Source of the DNA: Dehalococcoidales bacterium
GTDB lineage: Bacteria; Chloroflexota; Dehalococcoidia; Dehalococcoidales; UBA5760
Assembly (NCBI GenBank): GCA_028716225.1
Contig: JAQUQE010000011.1
Location: 1-49,555 of the forward strand
Reading direction: 5' to 3'
DNA: 49,555 nt
Part shown: piece by piece, positions 1 through 7,459 of the stretch
How positions within the stretch are numbered: the first letter of the stretch is position 1
Layout of the letters: each line of letters opens with the position of its first letter
Translations under genes and position numbers: made by a program
The notes under the pieces: model-generated
The model's database searches: none
The model's input: only the letters and a program-made list of their open reading frames with translations
Told to the model about the DNA's origin: nothing

Positions 1-127
1 CCTTTGTGGCACTACTTCCGGGGCTTGACCTCTTGACCGCTCTGGATAATATCTACGGGGAAGATGAACTCCCCGAGGTAGAGTCCTTCGCCAACATTAC
101 CGGCTTCGTGGATGCGGTCGGCGGCAG
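1..127. repeat. Terminal direct repeat (contig overlap, circular genome)
   Basis: These 127 bases are identical to bases 49429-49555, the last 127 of the window. An exact repeat at both ends of an assembled contig, with an open reading frame continuing across it, is the usual sign of a circular or circularly permuted molecule. A true terminal redundancy of a linear genome is less likely because the repeat lies inside a gene, not at a packaging site. The real unit length is then 49,428 bp. Confidence 0.9.
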
Positions 128-167
128 CTCGGTCGATGTCCAGCTCGAATTACTGGTCAGAGGCTAG
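1..167 (+). CDS. 3' part of virion-module protein that crosses the contig junction
   Basis: This is the C-terminal part of the gene that begins at 49215. The frame enters at base 3, reads FVALLPGLDLL onward and stops at TAG 165-167. Joined across the junction, the product is 126 residues, small and hydrophobic at the N-terminus. The final 30 or so residues are acidic and beta-like. I do not recognise the family; its place directly before the next capsid-like genes suggests a minor virion protein. Confidence 0.75.
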   Translation, partial: FVALLPGLDLLTALDNIYGEDELPEVESFANITGFVDAVGGSSVDVQLELLVRG

Positions 168-169
168 GC

Positions 170-185
170 TATTTCCTGAGAAATA
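170..185 (+). promoter_or_regulatory. Palindromic element TATTTCCTGAGAAATA, copy 1
   Basis: A 6-bp inverted repeat around a CTGA centre lies 43 bases before the start at 229. It is one of five dispersed copies (170, 7419, 18274, 33127, 38498) with consensus TATTTCYTGAGAAATR. Its orientation matches the downstream gene. It could be a repressor operator or, as RNA, a small hairpin in the leader. Confidence 0.6.
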
Positions 186-228
186 AATCTGAGCGGTAAT
201 TACGCCGCTTAAAATGGAGGTAAATAGC

Positions 229-771
229 ATGGCCATTGAAACAGAGAAATATGCGGCCGTAGTGCAGACGTTAACGGCGCTTGGTATTGGAGCCCTGTTA
301 TTTAAGGGTGGAACCGCCAAGGCTTCGACAACGGGTGAATATCCTCCGGAAGTAATCCAGATCCTTCAAGCCCTGGCCACCGGGATGGGGACCACGATCG
401 AACAGCTTAACGACGTTCTAACTGCCATACGGGGGATCCCCGGAGGGGAAGCGTCCCGTTACTGGCCGGAAAATGCCGATTACGAGACAACTGTTCGAGT
501 CCAGTGTATACAGGCAAATGTGGCCTACCAAGTCCCCAGCCTGGTCGTTCCTGATGGTTTCGAGGTTCTTGTTAAAGCCTATCCAACTAATGGTCCGTTA
601 GCTCTTATTTTTGTTATTACTAATCCGGCCCCGAACCAAAGTATGGCGTATCCCCTTTTACGAAACGAAACCCGTACCATGAAGATAAAGGACACCGGCA
701 AGATATACCTGTTTACTGATACGGCAGGCTCTCAGGCTACCGTTACCGTAGAGCAAAGGAGCGGTGGCTAA
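229..771 (+). CDS. Probable virion protein with N-terminal membrane segment and C-terminal beta domain
   Basis: The product is 180 residues. I chose ATG 229 because it sits 8 bases after GGAGG; an upstream ATG at 214 lacks a site. Residues about 8-25 form a hydrophobic, glycine-containing segment (LTALGIGALLF). A helical stretch about 40-70 follows, then a beta-rich C-terminal half (PDGFEVLVKAYPTNGPLALIFVI) of the kind seen in jelly-roll or Ig-like folds. The stop overlaps the next start (TAATG), so the two are probably translated together. I do not recognise the family. A membrane-anchored capsid or spike-base role is inferred from context. Confidence 0.75.
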   Translation: MAIETEKYAAVVQTLTALGIGALLFKGGTAKASTTGEYPPEVIQILQALATGMGTTIEQLNDVLTAIRGIPGGEASRYWPENADYETTVRVQCIQANVAYQVPSLVVPDGFEVLVKAYPTNGPLALIFVITNPAPNQSMAYPLLRNETRTMKIKDTGKIYLFTDTAGSQATVTVEQRSGG

Positions 772-1778
772 TGGCTGGAGGATCGGGAAGTCCCGTAATC
801 ATAGATGAGCTTGCCCAACTGGCGATAGTCAGTCAGGTCATCAGTGCTACTCAGTTCGTGGCTAACGGTTTGGCTGGATTCGATAACGGGTCATTTGTCG
901 GATATTCCGTATGGGTCCTTTCAAAAGTCGATGGAACCACTACGGCTCCTAAAGGGGAAACACCTAAAGCGATCACCGTATTTGTCGGATCTGGCGGCTC
1001 AGGTCTTATAGGCGCTGTAACTCACGCGGCTTTCACTGTACCGCTTTCAGTCGGGGATTCGGTATTGATCCTGCATCCGGCTGTAGCTAACGCAGTAGAT
1101 TTAACTACTCTCGTAACCGGATCGTTCGATACTTTTCCCCTCTGTTTACGCGGGACCGTGACGGCGGTACCGGGAGCCAACCAGTTCACTATCCCTACGC
1201 TGGCGGGGCTGGGAGCCGGGAAGTTCATTGATCTCTCCGGAGTGAGCCCTTATTATGCTTTTGTATTCAGGGACGCAGCGGGTGGCGGAGCAGCTCCGCA
1301 AAATGAGTCACGCCCTATCACTAATTATGCTACCTTAACAGGTAATTTTTCAGCCAACGCCTTCACGGTGCCAGTGGGCATTGGTGACGAGATTCTGATT
1401 ATTCACCCATTCCTGGCCAGAATCATGAACCTTTATGGACAGCCTCCGGTAACCGGAAGTCTAGTAGCGAACTGGCAGGCGGCTGAACAGAATATAGTCA
1501 GTATAGGAACCGCGAATACCAAAAATAAAGTTCAAACTCTTTTTATCAATATGTCCACTATCGCAGGGACATTAACGATCCGAATGTACCACCCAATAGC
1601 AGGGGTAGAACGTCAGGTATACAGCCAAACCTTCACTGTGGCAGCAGACGGACCAGGGCGGTGGACAATCAATGGTACCGTTGGGATTTTCGACGTACTG
1701 AGAGTCACAGCCCAGAGTAATAATGCCGCTGACAACGGTGCTGCTATTGCCTATTCCTACATGTTGGAGTCAATGTAA
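771..1778 (+). CDS. Probable virion protein with internally duplicated beta domain
   Basis: The product is 335 residues, with no membrane segment, rich in V, T, G, N and A. Two segments resemble each other: FTVPLSVGDSVLILHP near residues 87-102 and FTVPVGIGDEILIIHP near 197-212, each preceded by similar beta-strand sequence. The C-terminal 100 residues read like a beta-sandwich (TLFINMSTIAGTLTIRMYHP). Start ATG overlaps the previous stop, and its own stop overlaps the next ATG (TAATGA), placing it in a tight virion operon. No enzymatic motif is visible. The family is not recognised. Confidence 0.75.
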   Translation: MAGGSGSPVIIDELAQLAIVSQVISATQFVANGLAGFDNGSFVGYSVWVLSKVDGTTTAPKGETPKAITVFVGSGGSGLIGAVTHAAFTVPLSVGDSVLILHPAVANAVDLTTLVTGSFDTFPLCLRGTVTAVPGANQFTIPTLAGLGAGKFIDLSGVSPYYAFVFRDAAGGGAAPQNESRPITNYATLTGNFSANAFTVPVGIGDEILIIHPFLARIMNLYGQPPVTGSLVANWQAAEQNIVSIGTANTKNKVQTLFINMSTIAGTLTIRMYHPIAGVERQVYSQTFTVAADGPGRWTINGTVGIFDVLRVTAQSNNAADNGAAIAYSYMLESM

Positions 1779-2014
1779 TGAGCCTTGAGACAAAAGGCGG
1801 CGGAGTCACCACATTATCGGCGCTTACCATCGATGCTGATAAAGACTGGGTACTCAAGGGTATTAGTAATTTGAAAGAGGTTGTAGCCGGGATGGTTACC
1901 GGCGATCTGATTCAATTTGATGGAGTTGGAATCAATATACTATCGCCTGGTCCAATAGGAACCATTTTGACCACTAATGGGATCGGAGCACTTTCTACAT
2001 GGAGCCACCCATGA
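1778..2014 (+). CDS. Short fibre-like protein, paralogue of the N-terminus of the next gene
   Basis: The product is 78 residues. Residues 1-30 (ETKGGGVTTLSALTIDADKD region) are nearly identical to the start of the gene at 2011, and similarity continues through the PGPIG motif near residue 57. It ends where the longer paralogue goes on to a large C-terminal domain. The genes overlap by ATGA. It may be a stand-alone copy of a virion-attachment module, or the remnant of a full-length fibre whose distal part was lost. Confidence 0.7.
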   Translation: MSLETKGGGVTTLSALTIDADKDWVLKGISNLKEVVAGMVTGDLIQFDGVGINILSPGPIGTILTTNGIGALSTWSHP

Positions 2015-2928
2015 GCGTAGAAACAAAAGGCGGAGGAGTAACAACCCTATCGGCACTCACGATCGATGCCGATAAAGACTGGGCAGCGAAAGGGATCACT
2101 AATCTCAAGGAACTCGCCGCAGGCATGGCAATCGGTGATTTACTGGTAAGAAATCTTACCAAGCTGGAAAGATTACAGCCGGGCCCGATCGGTTATGGTT
2201 TCACCTCAGCAGGCCCGCTCCATATTCCCTCATGGCAACCATTCCCGGTGGCGGGTGTCTACTATTACCCGGCACCTATTATGTCCAGCCACACCGAAGC
2301 TATCAAGGCAGTAGCCCAGTCAGTCACAAAAAATGCGGCACTGGCTTCCATTCTCAAAAAGGCTTATTCCGACGATCCGGCCGATCTTATCAGGCGTTTT
2401 GATGCCACATTAGCATCTGCTCATGCAGAGAATGTAATCGCCGCGGTAGACGAAAGTATTACAAAAAACGCCAGGATAAAATCTGGCTTATCTATTTTAT
2501 GTGATGGGTTTGTCGAAGAAACAGCCGCCGCGGCGCAGACCGACCATACTGCCGAGGCCAGGAGCGGAGCGGCTAATGACCTTAATCTGTGTCCGATGTC
2601 GGATACGGTTCTGGACAAGATCTATATAGGTTCAAACTATAAGTTCTGGCAGGCACAGATACAGGTGGGAACGGGCGGCGCTGGTAACTGGACTAACGTA
2701 ACATATTACTGGAATGGAGCATGGGCGGCGGTTGTAGATGAAAACGATGGGTCAAATTCTTTCCAGCATGGGGCCGGACTTAAGTTCATCAGCCATACTC
2801 CACAAGGAGACTGGGCTCTAAGTAATATTATGGGAATGAATCTGTACTGGTTGATGATTCGTACTGACAACTGGATAAATAGAGTAACCAAGCCGCTCGG
2901 CTCTCAGATCTGGGTGGCAATAGCATAG
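2011..2928 (+). CDS. Fibre- or spike-like virion protein
   Basis: The product is 305 residues from ATG 2011, which overlaps the preceding TGA. The first 60 residues match the 78-residue protein encoded just upstream, so this looks like an attachment module. Residues about 85-170 contain two similar helical repeats (SVTKNAALASILKKAYSDD and SITKNARIKSGLSILCDG). The rest is a Trp/Tyr/Asn-rich beta region (WQAQIQVGTGGAGNWTNVTYYW), typical of receptor-binding or fibre tips. It is followed after 9 bases by a gene with a GGAGG site. No family is recognised. Confidence 0.75.
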   Translation: MSVETKGGGVTTLSALTIDADKDWAAKGITNLKELAAGMAIGDLLVRNLTKLERLQPGPIGYGFTSAGPLHIPSWQPFPVAGVYYYPAPIMSSHTEAIKAVAQSVTKNAALASILKKAYSDDPADLIRRFDATLASAHAENVIAAVDESITKNARIKSGLSILCDGFVEETAAAAQTDHTAEARSGAANDLNLCPMSDTVLDKIYIGSNYKFWQAQIQVGTGGAGNWTNVTYYWNGAWAAVVDENDGSNSFQHGAGLKFISHTPQGDWALSNIMGMNLYWLMIRTDNWINRVTKPLGSQIWVAIA

Positions 2929-2937
2929 GAGGAATAA

Positions 2938-3615
2938 ATGCCAAATGCTGAACTAAATACAAAACCAACGTTAAAAACAATCAATCCTGAATATATACCT
3001 CATGTCCTAGAAGAAGGAGAGCTTGGTTGTTCAATTGAGTGGGCGGTAACAGATCCTAAGACAAAAAGGGTGAGTCAGCATGTAGTCAAAAGGTCAGAAA
3101 GTTACGTACGGCAATTTTTAGACCTTCTTTACGCCCAGATGCGTATATCTCAGCAAAGTGATAAACAGAGTATTCGTGACACCGGGAATACACTCCGAGA
3201 TGTTTTTACACTTACCGATAGCAGTGGGGGGATTACGTTCGATGTCCTGGCTGGAGCTGGAGTCGTCACTTTTGGGATCGTTGTAGGAACCGGAGTAGTC
3301 GCTCCAACAATAAATGACTATGCTCTCGGGACTCCGATTGCGCATGGAGTGGGGGCTGGTCAATTACAGTACAGTGCTATAACATTTGGCGCTCCTTCAA
3401 GCGACGCTACGACCTCTCAACTGACAATTACCAGGAATTTTGCTAATGGGAGTGGCGGAGATATTACAATTACTGAGGTTGGCCTCTATTGCCGAGCCAA
3501 CGATGGAGTAGCTGCGAGATATTTTTGTATCATCCGAGATGTCATCGGCGCTGGCATACTTGTCCCCAACGGCAGCACGCTTACTATCAACTATCGTCCC
3601 CAGGCGACCATATAG
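2938..3615 (+). CDS. Virion-associated beta protein, paralogue of the next gene
   Basis: The product is 225 residues with a GGAGG site 5 bases before ATG. The C-terminal half contains GIVVGTG, NDYALGTPIAHG and NFANGSGGDITITEVGLYC, and these motifs recur in the same order in the gene at 3629. The repeated IT(V/I)xEVG(L/I)Y core is of a kind found in phage structural proteins, but I cannot name the family with certainty. The N-terminal 80 residues are more helical and charged and may be the docking part. Confidence 0.75.
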   Translation: MPNAELNTKPTLKTINPEYIPHVLEEGELGCSIEWAVTDPKTKRVSQHVVKRSESYVRQFLDLLYAQMRISQQSDKQSIRDTGNTLRDVFTLTDSSGGITFDVLAGAGVVTFGIVVGTGVVAPTINDYALGTPIAHGVGAGQLQYSAITFGAPSSDATTSQLTITRNFANGSGGDITITEVGLYCRANDGVAARYFCIIRDVIGAGILVPNGSTLTINYRPQATI

Positions 3616-3628
3616 GAGGAGAGCCAAA

Positions 3629-4294
3629 ATGGCTAAAATTGTAACGACTGTCAAGATTACCAGATTCGACAACAGGCATCGACCTGTTGATAGTAGAGAA
3701 CAGCATTCGCGGAGTTGGTTGAGACATTTTTTTGATATCTGGTATCCGATTCTTGGTTATAACGTAAACTCGCTGGCGGGCATAACTGACTATGCTGGCG
3801 TTGCCAGAAATCTAGGTCAGCCCATCGATTCTCCAGCGAATTTAATTGTTATTGCATCTCCAGGCGGTGGAGGAAATCTAGTTCCGGCAGGTGAGGACGC
3901 TGGCAGAAGAAGATACGACTATAACCAGTATTCAACCGGACAGATAATAGGTATCGTTGTAGGTTCAAACAATACAGCCGTTACTCCGACCGATAATGCG
4001 TTGAATACCCGGATATTACACGGGGAAGGCGCAGGGACTCTACTTTATGGAGGCTGTGAGCTATATGGACTCACTTTTGCAAACCCTAACGGTTCGTTCA
4101 AAATACGCCGTTACTTTACTAACAAATCAGGCGGTAATGTGACAATCCGTGAAGTTGGGATATATTCTCCTGCTTTTATATCTACACAAGAGGTTCGCAG
4201 TTTTTGTATTTGCCGTGACGTGGTCAGTCCGGATGTGGTCGTAGCCGACACTGAGATTCTTGAAGTCGAGTACACAGTAGCGATCACGGTTTAA
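3629..4294 (+). CDS. Virion-associated beta protein, second paralogue
   Basis: The product is 221 residues; ATG 3629 follows AGGAGGAG by 7 bases. Motifs GIVVGSN, DNALNTRILHGEGAG, YFTNKSGGNVTIREVGIY and SFCICRDVV align with the preceding protein, so the pair arose by duplication. The N-terminal region differs (basic, Trp/Tyr-rich) and includes a Gly-rich loop near 75-85. Such pairs often form hetero-oligomeric spikes or fibres, but that is inference. Confidence 0.75.
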   Translation: MAKIVTTVKITRFDNRHRPVDSREQHSRSWLRHFFDIWYPILGYNVNSLAGITDYAGVARNLGQPIDSPANLIVIASPGGGGNLVPAGEDAGRRRYDYNQYSTGQIIGIVVGSNNTAVTPTDNALNTRILHGEGAGTLLYGGCELYGLTFANPNGSFKIRRYFTNKSGGNVTIREVGIYSPAFISTQEVRSFCICRDVVSPDVVVADTEILEVEYTVAITV

Positions 4295-4319
4295 GAAATT
4301 ATAAGTGGGGAGCCCTTTA

Positions 4320-4742
4320 ATGAACGATACGCAGAAAAAAGAGATGGGTTCTTTTATCGGGGGTGGAGGAGTAGGTTTCCTCGTCGGTTACTTCTGGCCC
4401 CGTAAAAAGGCCGGGGGTGGGAGCGGAATAGAATTATCCAATTTAGTGATAGACCCGCCCAATGCCCCTTATAGTGAAGCTGCCACTAATGTTACCATCA
4501 GCGTAGACGCCGTTAATAACGGGCCGGCAATTGATGTCGATATCGTGGCTCAGTTCATCCAGGTTGATCCGGATTTCGATAACCTATTCGGTAATGTATT
4601 CATGCCAACGGCTGAACATTTCGAGGCTGGGGAGTCTCGGACTATTACCTGGAATCGCCAGTTACAGAATGCTTTTGATTGCAGAATTATTATATATGTT
4701 AACCCGATAGAGGGAGTTTTTAGAAGTATTCACCCGTCTTAA
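4320..4742 (+). CDS. Membrane-anchored Ig-like protein
   Basis: The product is 140 residues. ATG 4320 follows GGGGAG. After a short charged N-terminus, residues 10-25 form a Gly-rich membrane segment (FIGGGGVGFLVGYFW) followed by basic RKK residues. The remainder is one beta-sandwich-like domain (NLVIDPPNAPYSEAATNVTI onward) resembling CARDB or Ig-like modules. The layout (N-terminal anchor plus extracellular-type beta domain) recurs in three other genes of this module. Confidence 0.75.
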   Translation: MNDTQKKEMGSFIGGGGVGFLVGYFWPRKKAGGGSGIELSNLVIDPPNAPYSEAATNVTISVDAVNNGPAIDVDIVAQFIQVDPDFDNLFGNVFMPTAEHFEAGESRTITWNRQLQNAFDCRIIIYVNPIEGVFRSIHPS

Positions 4743-4772
4743 TACAAAACTTGAGCAAAGGAGACTTCGAAA

Positions 4773-5231
4773 ATGTCAGCCTGGCAAATCTTCTTAGTTT
4801 TCGGGGTAGCAATCGCTACTATCGTTGGGGCCATTGTTGGATTCTACTGGAAAATAGTTGATAAGGTGGATGAGAAGCTAAAAGACTCGGATAAAGCCGC
4901 CCAGGAAAGAGAGAAGGAAAGAGCCAAACTTGAAGCTGAAGCGAGAAAAGACGTCTCTGATAAATTAAAAGAGGCCGAAAGATTGGCTCAGGAGAGGGAT
5001 AGAACGGCTTCTCAGGAAAGAACCGAACTGGCGAGAAAGCTAGAGGGCTATATAGCCCAACTAGCTGCCATAGCGTCGAGCCTAGAAAACTATAAGGATG
5101 TTAAAGAGTTTTGTTTTAACCGGTTTACTGAGATAGAATCTGATATCGTTTCTTTGAAAAAAGAACAGGACGCCATTAATGGACGGCTGAACGGCCATAT
5201 TGGTGGGGTGAATAGACACAGCGGCAAATAG
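4773..5231 (+). CDS. Membrane-anchored coiled-coil protein
   Basis: The product is 152 residues with an AAAGGAG site. Residues 4-28 are a hydrophobic segment (IFLVFGVAIATIVGAIVGFYW). Residues about 32-140 are a long, highly charged, Glu/Lys/Ala-rich coiled coil with heptad spacing. It ends in a short Gly/Asn/His tail. It may be a spacer or stalk of a virion spike, or a membrane-bound scaffold. No enzymatic motif is seen. Confidence 0.75.
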   Translation: MSAWQIFLVFGVAIATIVGAIVGFYWKIVDKVDEKLKDSDKAAQEREKERAKLEAEARKDVSDKLKEAERLAQERDRTASQERTELARKLEGYIAQLAAIASSLENYKDVKEFCFNRFTEIESDIVSLKKEQDAINGRLNGHIGGVNRHSGK

Positions 5232-5243
5232 AAGGATTAAGTA

Positions 5244-5525
5244 ATGGATAATACCGAAAAGGTCGTCGTCGGTATACTCGGTCTAGGCTTAGCTATCGGG
5301 GCTATTGCTGTGGCCTCCCGGCCGGCTAAAGCAGCTCCCGGTACCGGCACCCTTTCCGGAGCGGTCGGAGACGAGTCAGGAGATCCGGTCTCCGGAGTGA
5401 ATGTGACCCTGGGTGAGATGACTACCCTTACGGATCCGGACGGATTCTTTTACTTTTCAGATATTACTACGGGCAGCTATCCCATGAGTTTTATCAAAGA
5501 AGGCTATGAGGCGGTGTATCTATGA
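5244..5525 (+). CDS. Membrane anchor plus first part of Ig-like domain (5' part of a split gene)
   Basis: The product is 93 residues: a membrane segment at 7-25 (VVVGILGLGLAIGAIAVAS), then most of a carboxypeptidase-regulatory-like domain (GTLSGAVGDESGDPVSG, a DPDGFFYFSDI loop, KEGYEAVYL). The last strand, TVNIIKGANTLNVSM, is missing here but present in another frame at the start of the next ORF (5522). The related intact domain at 7460 reads GYESFMGTVTLVKGLNTL, so the two ORFs look like one gene split by a frameshift, a sequencing error or a -1 recoding event. Confidence 0.7.
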   Translation: MDNTEKVVVGILGLGLAIGAIAVASRPAKAAPGTGTLSGAVGDESGDPVSGVNVTLGEMTTLTDPDGFFYFSDITTGSYPMSFIKEGYEAVYL

Positions 5526-6961
5526 CCGTAAACATAATAAAAGGGGCTAACACTTTAAATGTTTCCATGACGCCCATTGCTGGAGTCACCCACCGCCTTA
5601 ATGTTTCCGTTCAGGGACAGGGTACGACTAACCCGGCTCCGGGCGGCTATGATATTCCGGACGGGCAGACGGTTAACTTATCTGCAACTCCGGCAGCCGG
5701 CTGGACCTTCCGTACCTGGACCTGGCCGGGGAACGATCCCGATTATTCCGGGTGGCCGGATAATCCGATATCCTGGCCGATGACCGAGCCCCTTACGCTT
5801 ATAGCTGTTTTCGACCAGACCGGCACGCCGACAGGACCGGTCGCTAATTTTAATGCCAATCCGATGTCCGGGCAGGCACCGCTTACGGTGGCTTTTACCG
5901 ACACGTCGACCGGGAATATTACCGGCTATCTATGGAACTTCGGAGACGGGAGTACTTCTACTACCCGAAATCCGAGTAACGTATTTAACACTGCAGCACA
6001 ATATTCGGTCAGTTTAACAGTAACCGGACCGGACGGATCCAATACCACCACTAAGGTTATAAACGCAACTTCGGAACCTATTCCTCCAACCGGAATGTTA
6101 GTCCCGGCCTATCTGGGAACTAGCATTCCCAGTGGTTTACCTATGAGCCGCATTACCGAGGGTATCTGGGAATATCTCCAACCGAGGACCCCATCTGATA
6201 TGACACTGGTGGAAATGAGCTCATCTCTTAGTACCGCTACAGCCTTTATTAACGCCTGTCACAATGCCGGTAAATTAGCTTCATTCTCGGTATTCCTACC
6301 CTGGGGTACCAGCGAAGGAGATTTTACTACGGCCATTACCAATGCCTCGCTACGCAGTCAGTTTGCGAACAATATAGCCGCCGTATTCAACTCATATAAT
6401 TTTGATGCGGTTAACTTGGATCTCGAATGTGATAATAAATCCAACGTAACCAGAGAGATGGTCACCGCCCTGATTAGAGAATTGTACGGGCTTGTCACCC
6501 CCATGGGCAAGACTATTTCTGCTACCGAGAATGGCAGCCCACAGAAAGTAACCATGAACACCGAAGCAGCCGACTACCTGGAATGGATCGGCCTCATGGA
6601 TTACGATGTAGCTCAACCTACCTGGTACGGGACGCTTAACGATGTGGTCACGGACCTGGCCCTCTGGGCTTCAGCCGGCTTCCCCAGGAATAAGATGGTT
6701 ACGGGTATCAACTTAGCTGCCCGGGATTCGAGCGGCAGTTGGTATAGACCGGGCTACGCCGGTATCATAAGTAACTACAATCCTCCTCCTAGTGCTAACT
6801 CTGCCGGGCCCTATTATTACGGGGGATATGATCTGACCGTACAGAAGGCCCAGTATGTGAAAAATAACGATTTCGGTGGAGTGTTCTGCTATTACACTCA
6901 GACGGACGCGTTTAGTGATTATCGTTCCCTGCTGCTGGCCCTGCAGACAGGGTTCTCGTAA
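5522..6961 (+). CDS. PKD domain and GH18-like glycosidase (3' part of split gene)
   Basis: The ORF has 479 residues and its ATG overlaps the previous stop (ATGA). Residues 1-20 complete the Ig-like domain begun in the upstream ORF. Residues 24-98 resemble an InlB-type beta repeat. Residues 105-183 are a PKD domain (NFGDGSTSTTRNPSNVF). Residues 190-479 are a GH18-like barrel with FDAVNLDLE at 294-302 in place of FDGVDIDWE. The catalytic Glu (E302) and the preceding Asp are kept, but the middle Asp is Asn. LMDYD near 355 matches the barrel's conserved M-Y/D motif. GH18 enzymes cleave beta-1,4-GlcNAc linkages, so a virion role in attacking host wall or surface glycans is plausible. Confidence 0.8.
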   Translation: MTVNIIKGANTLNVSMTPIAGVTHRLNVSVQGQGTTNPAPGGYDIPDGQTVNLSATPAAGWTFRTWTWPGNDPDYSGWPDNPISWPMTEPLTLIAVFDQTGTPTGPVANFNANPMSGQAPLTVAFTDTSTGNITGYLWNFGDGSTSTTRNPSNVFNTAAQYSVSLTVTGPDGSNTTTKVINATSEPIPPTGMLVPAYLGTSIPSGLPMSRITEGIWEYLQPRTPSDMTLVEMSSSLSTATAFINACHNAGKLASFSVFLPWGTSEGDFTTAITNASLRSQFANNIAAVFNSYNFDAVNLDLECDNKSNVTREMVTALIRELYGLVTPMGKTISATENGSPQKVTMNTEAADYLEWIGLMDYDVAQPTWYGTLNDVVTDLALWASAGFPRNKMVTGINLAARDSSGSWYRPGYAGIISNYNPPPSANSAGPYYYGGYDLTVQKAQYVKNNDFGGVFCYYTQTDAFSDYRSLLLALQTGFS

Positions 6962-6974
6962 ATTGGAGGGAGAT

Positions 6975-7412
6975 ATGGCATTCGCTAAGATATCAGGGAA
7001 AGTCTCCGATCAGTTCAACAACCCGCTGAAGGGCGTTAGTGTTAACTGTGGCTGGGGGTTAGCGAAAACGGATGAAAACGGCAAATACGGTATTTCCGGG
7101 CTTTGTTCGGGAAGACATACAGCTACGTTTACAAAAAAGGATTATGGGAGGATTCAAATGGCAGTAACAATTAACCCGGGTGCAAATATACTCAATGTAA
7201 CCATGGTCTTCGAACTCGGAACTCTAAGTGGCAAAGTGACGGATTCGGTAAGCAATGCCGGCCTTCCTGGCGTAGCAATAGCTATGACGGGACAGGGCGG
7301 GAACGCAAATACGATTACTGATAGCACCGGTAACTTTGGCATTACGGGAATAACGCCGGGATCCTACTCATTCACTTTCACCAAAACCGGCTATGTAACC
7401 GTAACCCGGTAA
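6975..7412 (+). CDS. Protein with two carboxypeptidase-regulatory-like (Ig-like) domains
   Basis: The product is 145 residues from ATG 6975 after GGAGGGAG. It has no membrane anchor. Residues 4-78 form domain 1 (ISGKVSDQFNNPLKGVSV, DENGKYGISGL, GANILNVTM). Residues 82-145 form domain 2 (GTLSGKVTDSVSNAGLPGV, DSTGNFGITGI, KTGYVTVTR). Domain 2 stops before its usual last strand, so the C-terminus may be truncated. These modules usually display or stabilise extracellular proteins; here they probably decorate the particle. Confidence 0.75.
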   Translation: MAFAKISGKVSDQFNNPLKGVSVNCGWGLAKTDENGKYGISGLCSGRHTATFTKKDYGRIQMAVTINPGANILNVTMVFELGTLSGKVTDSVSNAGLPGVAIAMTGQGGNANTITDSTGNFGITGITPGSYSFTFTKTGYVTVTR

Positions 7413-7418
7413 ACCCGT

Positions 7419-7434
7419 TATTTCCTGAGAAATA
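7419..7434 (+). promoter_or_regulatory. Palindromic element TATTTCCTGAGAAATA, copy 2
   Basis: Identical to copy 1 at 170-185. It lies in the 47-base gap between 7412 and 7460, 25 bases before the next ATG and in the same orientation as that gene. Confidence 0.6.
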
Positions 7435-7459
7435 GACCGTTGCTGAAGGAAGGTGCCTT

